DNA of 64,000 nucleotides from assembly GCF_040655735.1 (NCBI RefSeq), contig NZ_JBFAKK010000012.1, positions 225,109 through 289,108 on the forward strand, given 5' to 3'. The notes below the pieces were generated by a model, which worked only from the letters and a program-made list of their open reading frames with translations, ran no database searches and was not told the origin of the DNA. The DNA is from Phytomonospora sp040655735 (GTDB lineage: Bacteria > Actinomycetota > Actinomycetes > Mycobacteriales > Micromonosporaceae). Below are positions 32,594-40,607 of the stretch, piece by piece. The stretch's first letter is position 1. Every line of letters starts with the position of its first letter. The position numbers and the translations under genes are program-made.

Positions 32594-33206
32594 GACGCGG
32601 AAAGGGGCCTCGGCCGGCGCGGGAATCGTCGCCAAGGGCGCCAAGAAGGGCATGGGCAACCCGGCCAAGAAGGTCGGGAAGGGCATCCCGCGCAAGCGTG
32701 TGCCGAAGCAGTCGGGGCCCGGCAAACCCGACTTCCGCGACAGCAAGGGCAGGCTGCGCGACGGGAAGACCGGCAAGCCGAAACACGACCCGAACGCACC
32801 GTCCCGGCACAGCCGCAGCAGTGAATACCCGCACGGCTACAGCGACAAGACGCACGGCGAGATGGCCCAGAAGTGGTCCAAGGAGGGCCGCGATCCCGCG
32901 CACTCCAAGGACACCGACGGCTGGCCGCTGGACAGCAGCGGCAACAAGATCCCCCGCGACGACCTGACCTGGTACGACAAGCGCGGCCGCAAGGTGCAGC
33001 CGCCGGTCACCTACGACCACGATCCGGCCGTCGTCGAGCACTGGAACGACAAGGGCTACAAGATCCCCCGCACCGAACGCGCCGCATACTATGACAACCC
33101 GAACGTGATGGAACCGATGAACGGCCCGGTGAACTCCGCCAAGGGCGCCAAAATGCAGGCGCAGGGACATACCTTCAGGCAGGACACCACCGGAAGATAC
33201 GACTAG
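32586..33206 (+). CDS. Nuclease-like toxin (His-Me finger/HNH type), TTG start
   Basis: 206 residues. The first 60 are Lys/Gly/Pro-rich and basic. The C-terminal part has PPVTYDHDPAVVEHWNDKGY, then RTERAAYYDNPNVMEPM and GPVNSAKGAKM, the D-H / H-W-N / N-S-x-K-G-A pattern seen in HNH/EndoVII-like polymorphic-toxin nucleases. TTG 32586 has a perfect GGAGG six bases upstream, inside the carrier gene, and overlaps it by eight bases. An upstream in-frame ATG (32562) has no ribosome site. Toxin nature is inferred from domain and context; the exact fold assignment would need a profile search. Confidence 0.65.
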   Translation: MARTRKGASAGAGIVAKGAKKGMGNPAKKVGKGIPRKRVPKQSGPGKPDFRDSKGRLRDGKTGKPKHDPNAPSRHSRSSEYPHGYSDKTHGEMAQKWSKEGRDPAHSKDTDGWPLDSSGNKIPRDDLTWYDKRGRKVQPPVTYDHDPAVVEHWNDKGYKIPRTERAAYYDNPNVMEPMNGPVNSAKGAKMQAQGHTFRQDTTGRYD

Positions 33207-33217
33207 ACGGAGGGGAC

Positions 33218-33943
33218 GTGTCCGAAGTGGATATCGCCGGCGAGATCGCCCGCATCGAGGATGTGGCGCCATTCCCGGATCTCGACGACGTCTGGTACTG
33301 GGCGATCGGCGGGGGCTGGTTCACGCACACCATCGCGCTGAGCTCCGACCGCAAGTCGGCGTTCCAGGTGACCTGCCGGGACGTCTACCTGGCCGCGGTC
33401 GTGCGCGACGTCATCTCCTTCGCGCGCCACCACGAGGCCGCGCTGCTGGCCGCCGCGCCGATGACGCACGTCGAGGGCTTCGACGCCGCCGGGCACGGCT
33501 TCGACTCGGTCGGCGCGGTCATCCCCGCGGTCGCCGACGTCAACGACGAGATGCCCGAGCTCAACGCGGTCACCTACGCCCTCTTCCCGGCCTGGAGGAG
33601 CGAGTTCTCCGGACTCGAGACCGAGGCCGAGGCGTACAGCCGGCTGGACATGATGGACATCGCCGACCCGCGCCGCGAACCCGTGCCGTTTCTGAAGATG
33701 CGTTTCAACAACGGCGCCTCCCACACCGTCGGCGACGAACGACTGCTGACCAAGCCCGACTTCTTCCGCAAGGAGATCGCCGGGCTGGAGGGCAAGCCGA
33801 AGTCGTGGATCGAGGCGCAGAACTTCCGCGACCAGGTCCGCCGCGTCACCTGGGACGGCGGGTACGTCATCGACGGCGCGCCGCTGGAGGGCGTCGAGAT
33901 CGGCGACTGGGCCACCCGCTACCTGTCGGAGGGTGACGGCTGA
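33218..33943 (+). CDS. Candidate immunity protein 1
   Basis: 241 residues, acidic, soluble, no family recognised. It follows the toxin gene by 11 bases with its own GGAGGGG and a GTG start, the usual place of the cognate immunity gene. Features such as WYWAIGGGWFTHTIALSSDR and THVEGFDAAGHGFDSVGAV give no named domain. Its stop shares TGATG with the next gene. Confidence 0.55.
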   Translation: MSEVDIAGEIARIEDVAPFPDLDDVWYWAIGGGWFTHTIALSSDRKSAFQVTCRDVYLAAVVRDVISFARHHEAALLAAAPMTHVEGFDAAGHGFDSVGAVIPAVADVNDEMPELNAVTYALFPAWRSEFSGLETEAEAYSRLDMMDIADPRREPVPFLKMRFNNGASHTVGDERLLTKPDFFRKEIAGLEGKPKSWIEAQNFRDQVRRVTWDGGYVIDGAPLEGVEIGDWATRYLSEGDG

Positions 33944-34263
33944 TGCGCCTGGACATCAGCGGCAACACCACGATCGACGGCCCCACGCCCGTCCGCGTCG
34001 AGCAGGTCCTGCGCGGCATGCTCGCGGCGGGCGAGTCCTACGTCTCGCTGGACGCCGGCGAGCAGGACTACGTGATGGCCCTGCCCAGCGAGTTCCAGGG
34101 CGACTTCTACGACCTGGAGTTCCGCGAGGGGTCCGCCGACCGCCACTACGAGGCCGGCGACTCCCGCCCCGTCGACGAGGTCGTGGAGGTCTTCCTGAGC
34201 TACCTGCGCGGCGACAACGTCTGGCGCACCCGCGTGGAGTGGAAGCGGGTGGACCAGTCGTGA
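33943..34263 (+). CDS. Candidate immunity protein 2 / small unknown
   Basis: 106 residues, acidic, mostly beta (LDISGNTTIDGPTPVRVEQV; YVMALPSEFQGDFYDLEFRE). Start ATG overlaps the previous stop by one base (TGATG) and its stop overlaps the following start (GTGA), so it is co-translated with both. Small size and acidity fit an immunity protein of a basic nuclease; no family recognised. Confidence 0.55.
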   Translation: MRLDISGNTTIDGPTPVRVEQVLRGMLAAGESYVSLDAGEQDYVMALPSEFQGDFYDLEFREGSADRHYEAGDSRPVDEVVEVFLSYLRGDNVWRTRVEWKRVDQS

Positions 34264-34574
34264 TCCTGCTGACCGACCGCTCCTACGACCGCGATGTGCT
34301 GACACCCGACGTGCCGGTCCTCATCGCCTTCGGCTCCGCCGACGACGGCCCGTCGAAGGCCCTGGGCGGCGTCATGGCCGAAGTCGACCGCCTGCTGGAT
34401 GGCAAGGCCGAAGTCGCCGTGGTCAACGTCCCCGACGCGCCCGTGACCGTCGCCCGCTGGGGCATCACCCGACTGCCGACGCTGATCCTCCTCAAGGACG
34501 GCGTCCTGGAGCGCGTGCTGCTCGGAGTCCGCCCCGCCGCGAGGATCGTCGCCGACCTGGCGGAGCACCTGTAA
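34260..34574 (+). CDS. Thioredoxin-fold protein lacking the CxxC active site
   Basis: 104 residues. VPVLIAFGSADDGPSKALGG occupies the position of the thioredoxin WCGPC segment but has no cysteine at all, while the cis-proline region ITRLPTLILLKDG and the ending RPAARIVADLAEHL are thioredoxin-like. A redox role is therefore excluded; a chaperone or binding role in the toxin operon is possible. The GTG overlaps the previous stop by four bases. Last gene of the co-directional run that starts at 31340. Confidence 0.7.
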   Translation: MILLTDRSYDRDVLTPDVPVLIAFGSADDGPSKALGGVMAEVDRLLDGKAEVAVVNVPDAPVTVARWGITRLPTLILLKDGVLERVLLGVRPAARIVADLAEHL

Positions 34575-34616
34575 AACAAGGTCCCGCAAGGCGAGAACCC
34601 GGTCTAAGGTGCCGGG

Positions 34617-36125
34617 GTGCACACCCAACGCGCCCTGCTGCCACGGTCGACGCCCACCGCCTCGGGAGTGTCGGCCCGCGCGGTCAACGCCCTCCTCGAC
34701 CGGCTCGAAGAGCAAGAGATCGAGTGCCACTCCCTCATGGTCGTGCGGCGCGGCCACGTCGTGGCCGAAGGCTGGTGGGCCCCCTACACCCCCGACCGCC
34801 CCCACCTCCTCTACAGCCTCACCAAGTCCTTCACCGCGATCGCCGCAGGACTGGCCATCGCCGACGGCCTCCTGTCGCTGGACGACCGCGTCGTCGACGT
34901 CCTCCCCGACCGCATCCCCGAGGAGATGTCGGACCAGGCCCGCCGCATCACCGTCCACCACCTCCTGTCGATGACGGCCGGTCACGACACCGACAGCCTC
35001 ACCGAAGCCTGGGAGCTGGAGCCGACCGACCTCGTCAAGGGCTACCTCCGCGTCCCCTTCCCCCACCCCGAAGGCACCCGCCACGCCTACGACAACGCCA
35101 CCACCTACGTGCTGGCCCGCATGGTCGAAAGGGCGACAGGTCAAGAACTCCCCGAATTCCTCGACCGGCGCCTCCTCAACCCCATGGGCATCCACCACGC
35201 CGAATGGGACCGCGTGGCCAGCGGAGCATCCTTCGGATTCCACGGCCTCCACCTCACCACCGAAGCCGTCGCCGCCTTCGGCGAGATGCTGCGACGCGAA
35301 GGCATGTGGGAGGGAAGGCGACTGGTCCCGCGCGACTGGGTGCGACTGGCCACCGGCAAGAGGATCGACACGTTCCAGGTAGAAGGCTGGTCGGACAACC
35401 CCGACGTCCTCTGCGGCTACGGGTACCAGTTCTGGAGGTCCCGCCACGGATACCACGGGGCGGGTTCCTTCGGGCAGTTCTGCCTGGTCGTGCCGGAGGA
35501 CGAACTGGTGATCGTGCTGACGGCGGCGATCGCCGCAGGCGGGGAAACGCTGCTGAACCCGGTGTGGGAGTGCCTGTGGCCGGGCGTGGGAGTGGTGGGG
35601 GACGGTGCGCAGGAGGACACGGCGCTCGCGGAACGGCTCCGAGGACTGGCGCTGCCGCTGGTGGTGGGGGCCGGGTCGGGGTCGGGGGCGACGTCCGGGT
35701 CGGTTGAGGCGCGGGCAGACGGCTCCGCCGAGGATTCGGCGCTGACAGACGGCGTGGCCGTGAAGGTCGAGCCGGTCGAGCGCGCAGACGGTGGCGGCAG
35801 CGACGGCGACGGGGCCGCCCCCGTGGATGCCGGAGCCGGAGCCGGGTGGCGGCTTCGGCTCGGGGACACGATCGAGGTCGAGGTCGGCCATGGGGAATGG
35901 CGGGAGAGCTCACCACTCGGACGCCCCGTCACGGCATCCGGCGGGTGGCAGGGCGAGAAGTTCGTGGCCGACCTCTACGTGATCACCACCCCGCACCGAG
36001 TTCGGGTGGAAGTCGACGCGGAGGCGGGGACAGCGGTCGCGAGGTGGAATCTGGTTCCGCTGACGGGCCCGAGGCTGGAGCTGCACCTCCGGCACCCGCT
36101 GATGACGAGGGTGGACGTGGCCTGA
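34617..36125 (+). CDS. Serine hydrolase of the beta-lactamase/DD-peptidase fold (class C-like)
   Basis: 502 residues. LLYSLTKSFTAIAAGLAIAD holds the Ser-x-x-Lys motif, YDNATTYVLARMVE the Tyr-x-Asn, and GYHGAGSFGQF the H-x-G equivalent of the KTG box; together a class C beta-lactamase-related esterase. A Gly/Ala/Asp-rich linker (about 345-400) leads to a small C-terminal beta domain. No signal peptide, so probably cytoplasmic. GTG 34617 has TAAGGT six bases upstream: leaderless, hence a new transcription unit after the toxin operon. Confidence 0.85.
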   Translation: MHTQRALLPRSTPTASGVSARAVNALLDRLEEQEIECHSLMVVRRGHVVAEGWWAPYTPDRPHLLYSLTKSFTAIAAGLAIADGLLSLDDRVVDVLPDRIPEEMSDQARRITVHHLLSMTAGHDTDSLTEAWELEPTDLVKGYLRVPFPHPEGTRHAYDNATTYVLARMVERATGQELPEFLDRRLLNPMGIHHAEWDRVASGASFGFHGLHLTTEAVAAFGEMLRREGMWEGRRLVPRDWVRLATGKRIDTFQVEGWSDNPDVLCGYGYQFWRSRHGYHGAGSFGQFCLVVPEDELVIVLTAAIAAGGETLLNPVWECLWPGVGVVGDGAQEDTALAERLRGLALPLVVGAGSGSGATSGSVEARADGSAEDSALTDGVAVKVEPVERADGGGSDGDGAAPVDAGAGAGWRLRLGDTIEVEVGHGEWRESSPLGRPVTASGGWQGEKFVADLYVITTPHRVRVEVDAEAGTAVARWNLVPLTGPRLELHLRHPLMTRVDVA

Positions 36126-36157
36126 GGGAGCCGGCCGCACGCGGGGCGAGCAGGCTG

Positions 36158-36345
36158 GTGTGCGGCTGGTGTCGAACCATCCCGCGAGCGGCTGACCGTT
36201 GGACCGTCTCGTGGGCGGCTGCCGCCCGCACCACCCCGTGCGCGGCTGCCGCTCAAACCATCTCGTGCGCGGCTGACGCCCGCACCACCCCGTGCACCCC
36301 TGCCGCTCAAACCATCTCGTGCGCGGCTGTCGCCTCCGTCTTCGG
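36158..36345 (+). repeat. 54-bp tandem repeats
   Basis: GTG-GCGGCTG marks repeat starts at 36158, 36211, 36265 and 36319: spacing 53, 54 and 54. Each unit contains CCCGCACCACCCCGTG and CTCAAACCATCTCGTG in the same order; the first unit is more diverged. The array lies just after the serine hydrolase stop in DNA without a credible gene. Confidence 0.7.
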
Positions 36346-36390
36346 CGTCCGCGAGCCGTGCGAAGCACGGCAGAAACCAGACCTGGAGGT

Positions 36391-36514
36391 GTGTTTCCGT
36401 CGGTCGGCCGGTGATTGGACCTACCTGGGGGTTCTGTCGGGGTCAAGGGCGCACTTTCCCTTGACCCCGACAGGTTCCCCAGGTGCCCTTGAACCAGCCG
36501 TGAGACGGAAACAC
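36391..36514. repeat. Nested 124-bp palindrome
   Basis: Outer arms GTGTTTCCGTC (36391-36401)/GACGGAAACAC (36504-36514), middle arms CCTGGGG (36424-36430)/CCCCAGG (36477-36483) and inner arms CTGTCGGGGTCAAGGG (36434-36449)/(36458-36473), all exact inverses, closed by an 8-base loop. It encodes nothing evident. It may be a MITE or other hairpin element. Confidence 0.75.
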
Positions 36515-36925
36515 CCCAAGCACACAACCCCAAACCTTCAGCGGATCTAACCGCCAGTGGGGCGCCAACCAGAAACCCGAAGCACCCCACCGTTTCCAGA
36601 GCGAGGCCCGGGGTCTGGGGCAGCGCCCCAGGAACTCACGCCAGGCACCGCAAGAGCCACACCCGACGAAAGAAGCTGCGGCAGACAAGAGGCGAGCGCA
36701 GACGCGAGCTGGAAGCACGAGCGTCGGAGCGGCGGCGACACGCAGGTCGGCCACGCAAAGCCGCAGCGGACGGCAAAGCCGCAGCGAGGTGAAAGACGCG
36801 ACGCGACAACGCACCCATGCGGCCCAGGCCCGGCAGCGAAGCGACGCGGTCGGCAGCAGACGGGACAGCCAGGCGAACACCGACGCCAGCGCACACGAAC
36901 CCGCCCGGCGCCACCTCCGTACCGC
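36515..36925. other. Non-coding stretch, nothing recognised
   Basis: Frames on both strands are open here only because of high GC; their translations are Arg/Pro/Ala-rich without domain character. Short palindromic GGGGTCTGGGGCAGCGCCCC-like bits of the kind scattered in actinobacterial intergenic DNA are present near 36610-36632. Confidence 0.4.
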
Positions 36926-37055
36926 GCCCCCTCCCGTGCCCCTACCCCGCCCCCTCCCGTGCCCCTACCCCGCCCCCTCCCGTGCCCCTACCCCGCCCCC
37001 TCCCGTGCCCCTACCCGGCCCCCTCCCGTGCCCCTACCCCGCTGCCCCTACCCCA
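36926..37055 (+). repeat. 23-bp tandem repeats
   Basis: The C-rich unit GCCCCCTCCCGTGCCCCTAC plus CCC recurs with CTCCCGTG at 36931, 36954, 36977, 37000 and 37023 (exactly 23 bases each), then decays. It ends at the 3' end of the minus-strand MarR gene. One copy differs by a single base. Confidence 0.8.
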
Positions 37056-37503
37056 ACCCCGCCACAAACCGCGTCAACAGCGCCTCGAACACCTCCCGCT
37101 CCTCCGCCGTCCACCCCTCCGTCGCCCGCCGCATCGCCCCCCGCCGCGCCTCGTGCGCACGAGCGAGCACCCCCCGCCCCCCGTCCGTCAACACCAGCAG
37201 CGCCCGCCTCCCGTCGGCCTGATCAGCCTCCCGCCGCACGTACCCATCCGCCACCACCCCCGCCACCAGCTTGCTGGCACGCGGCTGGTCGACCGACAGC
37301 GCCGCCGCCACCTCCCGCACCCCCACCGCCTCCCCTCGCTCCTCAGCAGCCTCCACCACGTCGAGAACGTCGAACCCCGCCCCGAGCGCCGCAGAAGAAC
37401 CACCCACCTCACGGCGCATCAGAACCCGCCGCCGCTGCCGACGACGAATCTCGATCATGGCCCGCTCAAGCCCTTCGATGACCTCAATCTCCTTGCGCCC
37501 CAT
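37048..37503 (-). CDS. MarR-family regulator A
   Basis: 151 residues; VREVAAALSVDQPRASKLVA is the recognition helix region and YVRREADQADGRRALLVLTD the wing. ATG 37503 is chosen for AGGGG a few bases upstream; in-frame ATGs at 37518 and 37530 are alternatives. It is divergent from a second MarR gene 62 bases away; the two may cross-regulate. The stop lies inside the 23-bp repeat array. Confidence 0.82.
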   Translation of the reverse strand: MGRKEIEVIEGLERAMIEIRRRQRRRVLMRREVGGSSAALGAGFDVLDVVEAAEERGEAVGVREVAAALSVDQPRASKLVAGVVADGYVRREADQADGRRALLVLTDGGRGVLARAHEARRGAMRRATEGWTAEEREVFEALLTRFVAGLG

Positions 37504-37565
37504 CACACCCCTATGCATACTCAACAACAACTACTTGCCACATTACATCTACCCAAGGACCGCCC

Positions 37566-37973
37566 ATGCACCGCAAACCCATCGGCTACTGGCTCAAACA
37601 CCTCGACGACCTCATCACCACCTCCTTCGACACCGTCTTCAGCGCCCACGGCCTCACCCGCCGCCACTGGCAGGTCCTCACCTCCCTCACCCACGGCCCC
37701 GCCACGCACGAAGACCTGGCCGCCCAGCTGGCACCCTTCGAAGAAACCAGCACATCCAAAGCGATCACCCACCTCGCCGACCGCGGCTGGCTGGCGGCCG
37801 CCCACCCGGACACCCTCACCCTCACCCCCGCCGGCCAAGCCGCCCAGGCCCGCCTCGCCACCGAGACCGACGCCCTGCGCGAACGACTCGTCGCCGGCAT
37901 GTCCACAGAGGACTACAACACCACCGTCGACAACCTCGCCAGGATGGCCGCGAACCTCGAATCCCGCCGCTGA
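37566..37973 (+). CDS. MarR-family regulator B
   Basis: 135 residues; LTRRHWQVLTSLTHGPATHE, then FEETSTSKAITHLADRGWLA and the wing HPDTLTLTPAG. AAGGA precedes ATG 37566. Not closely similar to regulator A. It has no obvious structural gene next to it except fumC 80 bases downstream. Confidence 0.82.
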   Translation: MHRKPIGYWLKHLDDLITTSFDTVFSAHGLTRRHWQVLTSLTHGPATHEDLAAQLAPFEETSTSKAITHLADRGWLAAAHPDTLTLTPAGQAAQARLATETDALRERLVAGMSTEDYNTTVDNLARMAANLESRR

Positions 37974-38054
37974 CCACCCCGCCCCACCACAACTCCCCCG
38001 TGAGCCCGCTCATACCGCCCCTCGCCGACCGCGCGTTGCGGCACGATGGACGGC

Positions 38055-39446
38055 ATGAGCGGTGACGAAGACGTACGCATCGAACACGACACGATGGGCG
38101 AGGTCAAGGTCCCGGCGTGGGCCGCCTGGCGGGCGCAGACGCAGCGCGCCGTGGAGAACTTCCCCATTTCCGGCCAGCGACTCGACCACGCGCTGATCGC
38201 CGCGCTGGCGCGGATCAAATCCGCCGCCGCGACCGTCAACGCCGAACTGTCGGTCATCGAACCCGACATGGCCGAGGCGATCGCTGTCTCCGCCGACGAG
38301 GTCGCCGAGGGCACCTACGACGAGCACTTCCCCGTCGACGTGTTCCAGACCGGTTCGGGCACGTCGAGCAACATGAACGCCAACGAGGTCATCGCGACCC
38401 TCGCGACGGCGCGCCTCGGCCGCCCGGTGCACCCCAACGACCACGTGAACGCCTCCCAGTCGAGCAACGACGTGTTCCCCTCGGCCATGCACCTGGCCGC
38501 CGTCGACACCACCGTGCACCAGCTGATCCCCGCGCTGGGCACGCTCGCCGACGCGCTCGGGGTGAAGGCGACCGAGTGGGCCGAGGTGGTCAAGTCGGGA
38601 CGCACGCACCTCATGGACGCGACTCCGGTGACGCTCGGGCAGGAGTTCTCCGGCTACGCCGCGCAGGTGCGCTACGGCGTCGAGCGGATCCAGTCGACGC
38701 TTCCCCGGGTCGCCGAGCTGGCCCTCGGCGGGACCGCCGTCGGCACGGGCGTGAACACGCCTCCCGGGTTCGCCGCCCGGGCCATCGAACTGATCGCCTC
38801 GACGACGGGGCTGCCGGTCGTCGAGGCCCGCAACCACTTCGAGGCGCAGGGGGCCCGCGACGCCCTGGTCGAACTCTCCGGCCAGCTGCGCACCATCGCC
38901 ATCGGACTGTCCAAAGTGGCCAACGACATCCGCTGGATGGGCTCCGGCCCCCGGGCCGGCCTCGCCGAGTTGCGGCTCCCCGACCTCCAGCCGGGGTCGA
39001 GCATCATGCCCGGCAAGGTCAACCCCGTCCTCTGCGAGGCGGTGCGACAGGTCGCCGCGCAGGTCGTCGGGAACGACGCGGCCATCGGCTTCGCGGGCGC
39101 GGCCGGCGACTTCGAGCTGAACGTGATGCTCCCGGTGATCGCGAAGAACCTCCTGGAGTCGATCACTCTGCTCTCCAACGTCTCACGCGTCTTCGCCGAG
39201 CGCTGCGTCGTGGGCCTGGAGGCCAACGTCGAGCGCGCGCGGGAGTACGCCGAGGGCTCGCCGTCGATCGTGACGCCCCTCAACCGCGTCCTCGGCTACG
39301 AGGAGGCGGCGGCGATCGCCAAGCAGGCGCTCGCCGAGCGCAAGACGATCCGCGAGGTCGTGATCGAGCGCGGGCACGTCGCCCAAGGCAGGCTGACCGA
39401 GGCCGAACTCGACAAGGCGCTCGACGTGCTGGCGATGACCCGCTAG
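38055..39446 (+). CDS. fumC: Class II fumarate hydratase
   Basis: 463 residues. The N-terminus EHDTMGEVKVPAWAAWRAQT, the middle NASQSSNDVFPSAMH, SGRTHLMDATPVTLGQEFSG and the signature GSSIMPGKVNPV define class II fumarase, which interconverts fumarate and malate without an iron-sulfur cluster. ATG 38055 is chosen over ATG 38046 because CACGAT lies seven bases before it (leaderless pattern). A class I fumarase lies only 3.1 kb downstream on the other strand, so the two are neighbours. Confidence 0.95.
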   Translation: MSGDEDVRIEHDTMGEVKVPAWAAWRAQTQRAVENFPISGQRLDHALIAALARIKSAAATVNAELSVIEPDMAEAIAVSADEVAEGTYDEHFPVDVFQTGSGTSSNMNANEVIATLATARLGRPVHPNDHVNASQSSNDVFPSAMHLAAVDTTVHQLIPALGTLADALGVKATEWAEVVKSGRTHLMDATPVTLGQEFSGYAAQVRYGVERIQSTLPRVAELALGGTAVGTGVNTPPGFAARAIELIASTTGLPVVEARNHFEAQGARDALVELSGQLRTIAIGLSKVANDIRWMGSGPRAGLAELRLPDLQPGSSIMPGKVNPVLCEAVRQVAAQVVGNDAAIGFAGAAGDFELNVMLPVIAKNLLESITLLSNVSRVFAERCVVGLEANVERAREYAEGSPSIVTPLNRVLGYEEAAAIAKQALAERKTIREVVIERGHVAQGRLTEAELDKALDVLAMTR

Positions 39447-40075
39447 GCGGAGGCGGTCGGAGCCCCCGACCGCCCCACCCGAAACCCCACGTCGTCCACC
39501 GCGAAGCTCGGGTGGCTGCGGCGGCGGACCGAGGCCCGGCAGCTCCAGTGCTCGTCGAACCATCCGCCGCCGCGCAGCACCCGGTAGGTCCCGTAGACCT
39601 CGGGATCGTAGAGGTCCCAGCACCACTCGAAGACGTTGCCGAGCATGTCGTGGAAGCCCCACGGGTTCGCCCGAAGCTCCCCGACCTCGTGCACGCGCTC
39701 ACCGGAATTGCCGCGATACCAGGCGATCGCGTCGATCGGCCCGTACCGCGGACCGTTCGTCCCCGCGCGGCAGGCGTACTCCCACTCGGCCTCGGTCGGC
39801 AGGCGGTAGCCGTCGGCGGCGGCGTCCCACTCGACCTCCTCGCCGTCGACGCGGTAGGGCGGCGTGAGCCCTTCGAGAGCGGAAAGCGTGTTGCAGTAGG
39901 CGATCGCGTCCCACCAGGACACCGACTCGACCGGGAGGCGGTCGCCCCGGGTGGTGCCGGGCGTCTGCCCCGTGACGTGGGCGTACTGGGCGCGGGTGAC
40001 GGGATATCGGGCGAGCCGAAAGGTCTCCAGCTCGACGGTCCACGTGCTCTGCGTGCGGCGGTCGGCGAGGTGCAC
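39443..40075 (-). CDS. Formylglycine-generating-enzyme-like (SUMF1) domain protein
   Basis: 210 residues with the SUMF1/FGE blocks FRLARYPVTRAQYAHVTGQT, LPVESVSWWDAIAYCN, YRLPTEAEWEYACRAGT, GNVFEWCWDLYDP, RVLRGGGWFDE and DDVGFRVG. True FGEs oxidise a sulfatase cysteine; many relatives are only structural or belong to diversity-generating or signalling proteins. The start is uncertain: GTG 40075 has AAAGGA close by, but in-frame residues upstream (GLLTVHKGS) look like the domain's first strand, so GTG 40162 or 40168, overlapping the next gene, are possible. Confidence 0.75.
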   Translation of the reverse strand: MHLADRRTQSTWTVELETFRLARYPVTRAQYAHVTGQTPGTTRGDRLPVESVSWWDAIAYCNTLSALEGLTPPYRVDGEEVEWDAAADGYRLPTEAEWEYACRAGTNGPRYGPIDAIAWYRGNSGERVHEVGELRANPWGFHDMLGNVFEWCWDLYDPEVYGTYRVLRGGGWFDEHWSCRASVRRRSHPSFAVDDVGFRVGRSGAPTASA

Positions 40076-40112
40076 CGATCCTTTGTGGACGGTGAGCAGC
40101 CCGTCGGCGATG

Positions 40113-40505
40113 TCAGAGACCGCCCTCGTCCGTCCCTTTAGGAGGATCGTTGCGCGCCACACCGACACACCCGACGACTCGCGTCGCCTCCTTGTCCAAG
40201 AACAGCACGAAGGAGAAGGGCGGGTCCTCGACGCCGACGTGGCCGAGACGCAGCTGCGTGTCGGCCGGCAGCGCCGACAGGCCCCGCACCGACTCGGCGA
40301 AGCCCAGCGAGTCGAGCCCGAGCTTGGACAGGTGCAGCTCGCGGCGCGCGTAGGTCGCCGCCAGGCTCTCGGCGGGAAGGGTCTCCTCGTACACGACGAA
40401 CTCGGCGCCGTCCACGAGGCCGCGGCGGCAGGTGCCCGCGGCCGGAGTGGCAGCGGCGCTGCCGGTGTCGTCGGTGAGCAGCTCGATGAGGCGTTCCCGT
40501 TCCAT
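40113..40505 (-). CDS. Hypothetical protein, SUMF1 partner
   Basis: 130 residues, acidic, no membrane helix; pattern LHLSKLGLDSLGFAESVRGL and PPFSFVLFLDKEATRVVG suggest an alpha/beta fold. No family recognised. TAGGCT lies six bases before ATG 40505 (leaderless). It ends 37 bases before the putative GTG of the SUMF1 gene, or overlaps it, so the two are probably expressed together. Confidence 0.6.
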   Translation of the reverse strand: MERERLIELLTDDTGSAAATPAAGTCRRGLVDGAEFVVYEETLPAESLAATYARRELHLSKLGLDSLGFAESVRGLSALPADTQLRLGHVGVEDPPFSFVLFLDKEATRVVGCVGVARNDPPKGTDEGGL

Positions 40506-40607
40506 CCGGGCAGCCTACGCGGAATCGGCAAGGCGATGGGGAATCAATCGCCCGGAAGAGGTCGAAACGGTGCGGGCGGCTCGAATCCGCCGCCCGCACC
40601 GTCGTGC

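Noticed and set aside
36900..37055. CRISPR-like regular repeats
   Set aside because: The 23-bp units are contiguous with no unique spacers, and no cas genes are present.
36443..37222. Long open frames on both strands in the repeat island
   Set aside because: Translations are Arg/Pro/Ala-rich, change with every repeat and show no domain character; they exist because stop codons are rare at this GC content.
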